A DNA stretch of 64,000 nucleotides from Neomonachus schauinslandi (lineage: Eukaryota > Chordata > Mammalia > Carnivora > Phocidae), in NCBI RefSeq assembly GCF_002201575.2, contig NC_058413.1, forward strand, positions 23,479,389 through 23,543,388, given 5' to 3'. Position 1 is the first letter of the stretch. Each line of letters begins with the position of its first letter. Below the pieces are notes generated by a model. It did no database searches. It saw only the letters and a list, made by a program, of their open reading frames with translations, and was not told the DNA's origin. Positions 56,787 through 64,000 of this stretch are shown in pieces. The position numbers were made by a program, and so were the translations under genes.

Positions 56787-57571
56787 AGTCTCAGCATGAC
56801 AGTGTTTGGAGCATTCCACAAAGTGGAGTCCAGGGTACAAGTCTGGCAGGAATGGGAGACAGAGCAGAGAAGGTGAGCCCCTCATAAGCCCCAGTTCATG
56901 AAGGACCTCTAAACCCTGCTAACAAGCCTGGACTTCATCCCAGGGACACTTTAAGCAAGAAAATAACATGATCTGATTTGCGTTTCATAAATATTGTCTT
57001 CTGTTGCAGGTCAGGTATCCCAGGAAGTGACTCTAAGTCGGAGATTAGCTTGCAGATGTTTATTAAGGCGTGCCATGGAATCGACACCTATAAAAAAGGG
57101 AGGGTGGAAGCAGGATTGAGCAGAGGGAGAAGTCAGGCTGCAAAGCTATCCCTCTGATGCATTCCTGACCCTCAGGGTGATCAGGAGCCAGAATGCCCCT
57201 TCAGAGCTGTCCCGAGATGAGATGAGAAAGCCAGGACGTTGTACCCTGCCTCAAACATTCACTGGATGTGGGCCACCCTGGGTAAAGGGACTGAGCTTGA
57301 GTGAGGGGACTGACCTTCGGTACCCTCTGTAGCTGAGGCACCGAAGTGCTGACAGCTGAAGGATGTTGAAGGTAACACTCCCAACACAGGGGCAATAAGT
57401 CCTTCATCGAAATGGGATCTGGGTGCTACATCTCCATGTCCACCACATCTTTCCCATTAAGACAAAGCATCATAATAACCCACCAGGAGACCAGCACTGT
57501 GAGCTGGAGGCCTCAGGTGACCTGCCAGCCGTGTAGAGCCAGGCACAGCGACTTGCACATCAGTCCACACA
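56787..57571. other. Unclassified DNA, no gene seen
   Basis: 56890-56995 ('gaagg'-'gcaagaaaataacatgatct') resembles the unassigned ancient repeat. 57010-57400 has LTR-like style but I cannot name it. Confidence 0.35.
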
Positions 57572-57617
57572 GCATGTGCGCATGCGCGCACGCACACACG
57601 TGCACGTATATGTACAC
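57572..57617. repeat. 46-bp alternating purine-pyrimidine tract (Z-DNA candidate)
   Basis: Every base from 57572 to 57617 alternates purine and pyrimidine, mixing CG, CA/TG and TA steps and including 'gcgcatgcgcgcacgcacac'. Such tracts can adopt left-handed Z-DNA under supercoiling. It contains eight CpG, a local excess in this AT-rich window. Confidence 0.9.
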
Positions 57618-58289
57618 CCCAGGGTCTAAAAATAAAGACTTCCTAGGAGGCAATGTCATCTTTTCATTCTGACTAGGTATACTCAGCAGCTTTTCCTTTC
57701 TCCCTAGGCCTTCAGAGCCTTTCCAGCAGAGACAATTTTATTTATGATACTGAATTACACCTGGAAAGAAAAGGAGCCCAGCCAGGGAAAAATGAGAAGC
57801 TCGCTAGGGACCTTCAAGGCTCCTCAATATATTTCTTACTCTTTTTCTGGGCAGAAATTTCCATTTACCAAGTTCTTACAGGTCAATTTGTCTTGTGTTA
57901 GTTTTTCATTATTCCTACTTTTTAAAGCACACACATGCTTGCGACCAATCATCATTTTCTCTGATTCATGTGTTCAATTAGTGTGGATAATAACTTGAGC
58001 TGCCTGACCCATGACAGTGAGTAAATGGGCACCTCCAATACTGAAGTTACCTAAACTTTCCAGTATTAAATTAGCCTTTCACAAGCATCAAATGGCTGGC
58101 ATGGGGGATGACTTCTTAATGTTTCTATTTGTGTGATATAGGAGCCTGAGAGTTGCCGGTTCCTTGAAGCTTATAAACTTGCTGGAATGAGCTAAATCAC
58201 AAATGACGGTGTGGGAGAAAAGGAGACGGCCTTGGCATCAGATCCAAAATGCCAAAGACAAGAGTGAAACAAGACTTAGACGTTTAAGA
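57618..58289. other. Single-copy DNA, no gene seen
   Basis: No named repeat or exon recognised; parts near 58085-58230 look like conserved-type unique DNA. Confidence 0.4.
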
Positions 58290-58430
58290 GCTAGCCGGCA
58301 TCTGAGACAAGATATCCCAGTCCCTCATTTTTCAAAAGAGGAAACATGAAGCCAAGAAAGGCCGAGTGAACTGCCCAGATGGCTCAGTGTGTCAGTGGCA
58401 GCGCCGAGACACAAATTCTTTGGCCCCCCA
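58290..58430 (-). repeat. MIR-like fragment
   Basis: 'tcatttttcaaaagaggaaa', 'gtgaactgcccagatggctc' and 'gtcagtggcagcgccgagac' follow the reversed MIR order. Confidence 0.6.
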
Positions 58431-59177
58431 GCACGGGAAATCTTCTCTACCCCACCTAAGTGGGAATAGTAATGGAGTGTCGGGACATTTGCTGGAATTG
58501 GAAATATTTCACAGCACATCAGGGAAGGAAGTTATCAGAAATACATTATAATCACAGCTTCTCATTTTTACTTTATGACTCACCAATGAAATGCTGCATT
58601 GTTTTGAAGCCATAATGGGAAGCTTTGTGAAGGTTTATACGAGGGTGGGAGAGATCAGTCATCCCCCCCATCAGGGGCCAATAGGATGCCTGCTCCCCTC
58701 TGGGTCTTTGGAGAACATATCCTCACATCCTAGGAAACTAGAATCAGTTCTATTAGCCTCCATCACTATACCCAGTTCATTTCTTTTTACTTTTCACAGC
58801 TTGTTGTCATGTGTTTATTAGTTTGCTTCTTTATTTATTTTCCATTTTCCCATGCCCAGATGAAGAGGTAGGAGAGGGCAGGAAACTTGTTCATTCATCC
58901 CTCTGTCCTCAATGCACAGTAAGCACAGAAAAAAATCATCATGGAATACACGAATGAATGAACCAGTGAGTGAACAAATTGGACAAAATGATGATCATTC
59001 GCCACTTGATACTAGGTTTCCTTTTGGAATCAAGTACCTTTCCCTATCTCTTCCCATCCCTCTCCCCCACCCACCCACAATTACCCTATTGCATCTTTCA
59101 TTTTTTAAATAGAAAAACTAAGATGTAGAATGCTCATGTTTCCATTCATTACTGCACAGCTAATTAAAGACAGAATG
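58431..59177. other. Single-copy DNA, no gene seen
   Basis: No named repeat or exon recognised; a C/T-rich run lies at 59038-59085. Confidence 0.4.
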
Positions 59178-59389
59178 GGGGCGCCTGGGTGGCTCAGTCA
59201 GTTAAGCGTCTGCCTTCGGCTCAGGTCATGATCCCAGGGTTCTGGGATCGAGTCCCGCATCAGGCTCCCTGCTCACTACGGAGTCTGCTTCTCCCTCTCC
59301 CCGCCCGTCCACCCCCCACTCCCACTGGGGCTCTCTCTCTCTCTCGCTATGTCTCTCTCTCTCTCTCTCAAACAAACTCTTTAAAAAAA
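59178..59389 (+). mobile_element. Can-SINE
   Basis: Forward copy 'gcgcctgggtggctcagtca', 'gtctgccttcggctcaggtc', expanded CT stretch (59330-59370), tail 'caaacaaactctttaaaaaa'. The flanks 'aaagacagaa' and 'aaagaaagaa' suggest a worn duplication. Confidence 0.92.
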
Positions 59390-60369
59390 GAAAGAACAAA
59401 AACCAAACCCTAATATCTCTGGGCTTCCATCTCCTTCCACGGGACCACTCTGCCTTATGAGCTATTAGAGTTCTTTTCTCTCTTATACTACATAAGTGTT
59501 TAGACAGTTTTCTGTATATAAATATATTTGTTTCCACAATGTAGAAAGAAAAACATCACCAAAAGCGTGTTTGTTCTGGGGGCCACTAAGTCTAATAAGT
59601 TTCTCTATGGGGGAAAAAAAAGCCATCGGTAAGTTTGAGAGATCCTACCTACTTTGTACTCCTTGTGGACGTTCACAAAGTACTTCAGAACCCTGAGCCC
59701 TGTGTCATGAAATGAATTTACTTCTGTTAGATTCAAATTTCTCAAATCTATTTGACCATGGAAACCCATTTTGGAACCAACACCCATTCCCATATCTTGT
59801 AACAAATGTTCTAAGGTACAGTTTGGGAAAAGCTAAGGTAGAAGCACATAAAAAAATCATGTAGACTCGCTGGCCAAGGTGTGACTCTCACATAAATAGG
59901 CTGCACTAACCAAGTGTTTCAACCTTGTGAACAAATCCACCTGTCCTTTTTAGGTAAGCTAAATTCCCATCTGAATGTCTTCAGAACAGTGACAGAACCA
60001 AGGAGAAAAGTAACTGCATAGAGGAGAAGGTGATGAAGGGAATATAACTGCGATTATTAACTGCCATTGCTTCCTGGTTTTTACCATATTCCTACTGGGC
60101 TGAATTCAATGCTTACACAGATGTCTTGAGTCTTTTTTCTCTCTGAAGGCTCATTCAGCCTTTAATTATCAATCTAATTTCAAAACCAAATCATGAAAAT
60201 CCCACAGCAAAGTATACTGCCATCTTGAAGTTCACACAACTTGCATCTTATAACAAGTGAATTTTCTTGAAATAACAACTCCCCATCCCTGAACCTCTGG
60301 TTCCCCTACCTGGGAATGCAACACAACTAATTCTTCTGATTCATAACATATCCTCATATTTTTGTAGCA
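59390..60369. other. Single-copy DNA, no gene seen
   Basis: No gene; about 59690-59840 has old-repeat character. Frames at 59496-59805 lack motifs. Confidence 0.4.
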
Positions 60370-60545
60370 TATCAATCTCTACTTCTCCATCTACTAGTTC
60401 TATATGTGACCTTGGGAAAATTAATTAACCACCCTGTGCCTCCTTTTTCTCATCTGTAACACGGGTTGTGCAAGAACTAAATTAGTTATTAAAAGTACAA
60501 AGTTTATCATGGTGTCAGACACATATTTATCTCTCAATAAAATAG
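60370..60545 (+). repeat. MIR
   Basis: 'gtgaccttgggaaaattaat', 'gtgcctcctttttctcatct', 'gtaacacgggttgtgcaaga' and 'ttatctctcaataaaatag'. Confidence 0.75.
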
Positions 60546-62220
60546 TTATTTTTATAGTCATCATCATCATATGGAATCTTTCTGGATGGTTAGTTTCTAA
60601 TTTATCATTCCAGGATTCTGTTAGCCAACTGAGTGAAAATGGAGTCATTATCATTCCCCTCTTAAAGATTAGATCCCACAGACCAAAGCAAAATGAATAA
60701 AATGTGGAACCCACATATACATTACTATTTCTTAATAAGCATTCAGGACACTAATTGGTAAGAAAGGGGGCAAACAAACCACTGTTTCAAATGACTAAAG
60801 AAATCTGATGATTCTAATTAATTAGTTAATTTACTTATGGTTCTTTTAGACTACCAACTTCAACCCACAAATAAACATTTATCCTGATTACAGTAGAATC
60901 ATATGGCAGCAAGACAGTTGTGACCATAAATTTGGTTTAACTGGCCATCATCTGCCAGAAGCTCTTCAAAAACAGCAAGAGACCAAGGGTCTACTATATC
61001 CCATCCAACAGTTATATTCATCCAGAGCACTCCTGGGAGTGTTAACACTCTAAGAACACATTCATGCATGCATTTTGCATCTATATTGATCACCCACCAT
61101 GAATCAGTACCAATCCAGACATGCAGGATGACCATGAACTAGACAAGCACTGCATTGCCTTCATGAATCTTGGGAGTCTAGTGGGGAAGAAAGTCAAGTA
61201 GAACATGATATTTTGACAGATACAGTGAATTTCATTGGGTCAGAGCAATCATAAGAAGCAATGTACAAAGCAATGTACGAAGTACATTTTTTTTCCTATA
61301 AGAATAATAATTCTGTCTCCAAGGACCACAGAAAGCAAACACAAAAAGCTTTTGGAAGATGTAAACTTATGTTTACAAGTCCTTAAAATGGTATATCATT
61401 CTTACGTCCTTTCTCCTCCCAACCAATCCTTACTGGGGTGAGGTAGAAGGTCAACTGGCTCCATGGGACTGATGTCCACATTTCACCTTCTCCTTCAATG
61501 AAGATTCCCTTGGGTGTGCTGACTGACAGAAATAAGTATCCCAAGGAAGAATTAAAATAATAAATAATCATAATAAATAAGTAAATTCTAATACATGTCT
61601 TATTCCATATAATATGATGCTTCGATGATGAAGGCTGCATGGGAGGTACTTGCTCAAGGAGAAGTCATGACAACTTGCAAATTTCAAGACCTGACCTGAA
61701 TAAGGCTATGATGACCTTATTTTCCAGGCCAAAAATCAGGACACGAAGTCTAACAAAGGACTTTTTCCACTTCTGGGAATTAAGCTGTCTGAGAGATGTA
61801 GTTTAAATGTCAAAATATTGGCATTTCTGGGACATTGATAGTATATGGAAACAACAGGACAAAATACTTGAAATTAAGACTGCCCTGGAAAAACTCAAGA
61901 AATAGCAACCTAAAAGAATTTGTGTAAAATACAGAGCCTTGATACCTGTGGAGTCTGAAAACAGAGGAGGGGTGAGTGGATGGAGCTGTTTCCAAGAGTT
62001 CAGGAAGAGAACAAATGAATCTTGAATATCCTTAGGGCAGAGAAGGGGGAAAAAAAACCTATTTTCAAATTATAATGCCATTAACTCAAATCAATTGATC
62101 TCTTTTATCCCTCTGGTTAAAAAAAGTGTCAAGATATTTCAAGGTAAAGAAACCAATACCTCCTTGATCAACTATTTAAATGGAAAATGAATCCACACAT
62201 AATATGTTTTCTGTTACACT
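60546..62220. other. Single-copy DNA, no gene seen
   Basis: AT-rich; 61070-61210 resembles the unassigned ancient repeat ('gaatcttgggagtctagtgg'). Nothing coding recognised. Confidence 0.4.
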
Positions 62221-63545
62221 CTTTTAGTTACAAGCAACAGAGATTCACAGAGATTATACCTTAAAAATGAAGGGTGTTCATTTATTAGAAAATAAACATA
62301 TATGGATTATTAGGTCTCTCCTTCCACTTCAGTTCAATCCTAGCAGAAACTGGTTAAACTAGAAGATTTTCCAAGTTTCAAGTTTAAATTTTCAGGAGAG
62401 TATCTGATTGTTCCTCTTCTTTTTCACACTAGCTCATGCCATGGGTGGCTGACCCAAGTATGGCTTTTTACCCACCCTGATCTCATAAATCATGCCTTAA
62501 GCAGGACTCTGGGCTTGCTGGCTCACTAAGAGGGGACTATGGGCAAGCCAGCAATGTATCCATGTCCTGCACCACTCTTAAAGTTTGGACGCCTAACCTT
62601 CAAGGAGAATTTTGCAACTCTTTCCATTCCAAGTCCACCCAGCTGTTCCAGATGTACCCACAGGTGTCTGCAGACTGCACCATCCATTCAGAATGCCACT
62701 TAACTATAGGAAACAGAGGGTTGCTGCAAGGGATGTGGGTGGGGGGAAGGGGTAACTGGGTTATGGACATTAAGGAGGGCACTTGATGTAATGAGCACTG
62801 GGTGTTATATGCAACTGATGAATCACCAAATTCTACCCCTGAAACTAATAATACACTATATGTTAACTAAATTGAATTTAAATTAAAAAAAAAAAAGAAC
62901 GCCATTCAGGAGACAGTAGCTGGTTGTACTTCCCTCCACCATCAGGTGGTGCTGAAGTGTTTGTTCTGTGCCTGCAACAGAGAGGCTGTTGAACCTCCTC
63001 TTTTCAGATCAGCACAACTCCCACAGAGCTAGGGATTTGTCCATCCTCCTCCAAGGAGGATGCTCCTGTGGCCAAAGCTGTTGTGCCCTACGCTCATATT
63101 ATCTCAGTGCATTCCAGATCCCACCTGTAATCAGTTCACATACCTGCCAATGACCTCCTGTGACTCACCGCCAGATGGAATTCCCTGGCTGTGGGACCAT
63201 GTTCAGTTCCACCCACCATGCTCAGCTCCATGCTCAGCTCCATGGTGGTTCATTCACCATGATCGCCAGAAATCAATCGGCCTACAGGATTGGCCCCCAT
63301 CAGTGAGAGATGGAAATTGGTGGATAAATATTCCAATTTCCTTACTTCATTGGTGGGATAATTCTGGGGTGTTTGCACATGGTCTCTTAGAAGATCCACA
63401 GGGGACTGAACCCCAGTTGCTCCAGTAGTAATATGCTCACGAATATCTCCTTTATTGGTTTTGTCCCTCCCTTCTCACTTCTTTCCCAGTCTTCTGAGAT
63501 CACCCCTCAAAGAAATTATTTGCACCCAAATCTTTGTCTCAGGAC
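62221..63545 (+). repeat. Unclassified ancient repeat block split by an L1 tail
   Basis: 'agttacaagcaacagagatt' at the left and 'ttgcacccaaatctttgtct' at the right are familiar from dispersed mammalian repeats of LTR style that I cannot name with confidence. They may be one or two elements. The frames inside (62968-63428) have no domain. Confidence 0.35.
62702..62895 (+). mobile_element. Short 5'-truncated L1 3' UTR
   Basis: 'gggttgctgcaagggatgtg', 'ttaaggagggcacttgatgt', 'atgagcactgggtgttatat', 'gaaactaataatacactata' and an A-rich tail give a carnivore L1 3' UTR of about 195 bases. The flanks 'agaatgccactt' (62690) and 'agaacgccattc' (62896) are the probable worn duplication. It shares the 'gagcactgggtgttata' segment with the L1 at 34.7 kb. 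Confidence 0.85.
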
Positions 63546-64000
63546 CAGTTTTTGTAAAAACAAAACAAAGGGAATGGTCAAGGGAACATTTTACCCACTA
63601 TTTCCAATCTGCTCACACCAGCCCCACACTCCAACAGCAACTACCCTTGCTCCTACATCTGGCTTCGAATGATTCTGACCATGACTCACACTCCCAAACT
63701 CATACCAACCCTCTGCCTTCATGATTCTCCCAGAACTAGACCCTCTCCTCGATCCTGCATTCCCTAACTAGCATTACCTCAGTAGCATCTTATTTCACTT
63801 AGTCTTAACACTTCTAAGCTTCCCCCTGTAAGGATGAAGTCTGCTGCATGTTCTACTCCCGAAAGCTCTCTGGTTTCCCTCCCAAATGCTTCTTCCCATG
63901 AGCTCTTCCCCAATGTGTCATGATGTCAGCAGTACTAATTTATGCCAACTCTATGCCAAGGACACATGGAAGACACTAGCATTTAGCTACCTAAAGCCAC
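63546..64000. other. C/T-rich DNA to window end, no gene seen
   Basis: No repeat family or exon is recognised; the style is partly L2-like but without a diagnostic phrase. Confidence 0.35.

Noticed and set aside
62937..62956. Inverted 'ccaccatcaggtgg' as a CTCF-type site
   Set aside because: It is a short chance palindrome that does not fit the CTCF motif well enough.

Overview
This is nuclear DNA from a mammal, almost certainly a carnivore. The diagnostic signal is about twenty copies of the tRNA-derived Can-SINE family, which is restricted to Carnivora. Each has a head reading 'gcgcctgggtggctcag', a middle 'ctcaggtcatgatc', a CT-rich stretch and an (AAAT)n/poly(A) tail. The form of the youngest copies suggests a dog-like (caniform, probably arctoid) carnivore rather than a cat; that last step is memory-based inference. 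The window is AT-rich, has no CpG island, and shows no spliced protein-coding gene that I can recognise. It reads as intergenic or deep intronic DNA.

Layout. 1-28 kb: single-copy DNA with scattered ancient MIR and L2 repeats, old L1 fragments, five Can-SINEs, a broken PPIA (cyclophilin A) retrocopy at 4.2-5.0 kb, hAT-type DNA transposon fossils, and a (TA)n microsatellite containing a 10-N assembly gap at 18.7 kb. 27.8-28.4 kb: an RPS24 retrocopy with an uninterrupted 130-codon frame and a perfect 16-bp target duplication. 28.4-35.7 kb: a dense nest of transposons, in which an old L1 (5' region joined to ORF2, no ORF1 seen) is broken by three forward SINEs, a SINE remnant with a deletion, and a younger 5'-truncated L1 carrying the reverse-transcriptase half of ORF2 plus its 3' UTR. 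35.7-48 kb: mostly single-copy DNA with more SINEs, one 267-bp L1 tail, and a weak candidate exon at 44.2-44.5 kb. 47.8-50.2 kb: MER5-type transposon, an L2 interrupted by a small polyadenylated retrocopy of unknown origin, and three LTR-like fragments in a row. 50.2-64 kb: single-copy DNA with MIR and L2 copies, two SINEs, a short L1 tail and simple repeats, including a 46-bp strictly alternating purine-pyrimidine tract.

Nothing here forms a pathway or operon. What unites the window is LINE-1 retrotransposition: L1 supplied the machinery for its own truncated copies, for the Can-SINEs, for the PPIA and RPS24 retrocopies, and for the orphan retrocopy at 48.1-48.3 kb. Many of these still show recognisable target-site duplications, so the relative order of insertions can be read from nesting. 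The items I consider most worth checking are the intact RPS24 retrocopy, the orphan retrocopy, and the L1-into-L1 junction that falls at a homologous base.
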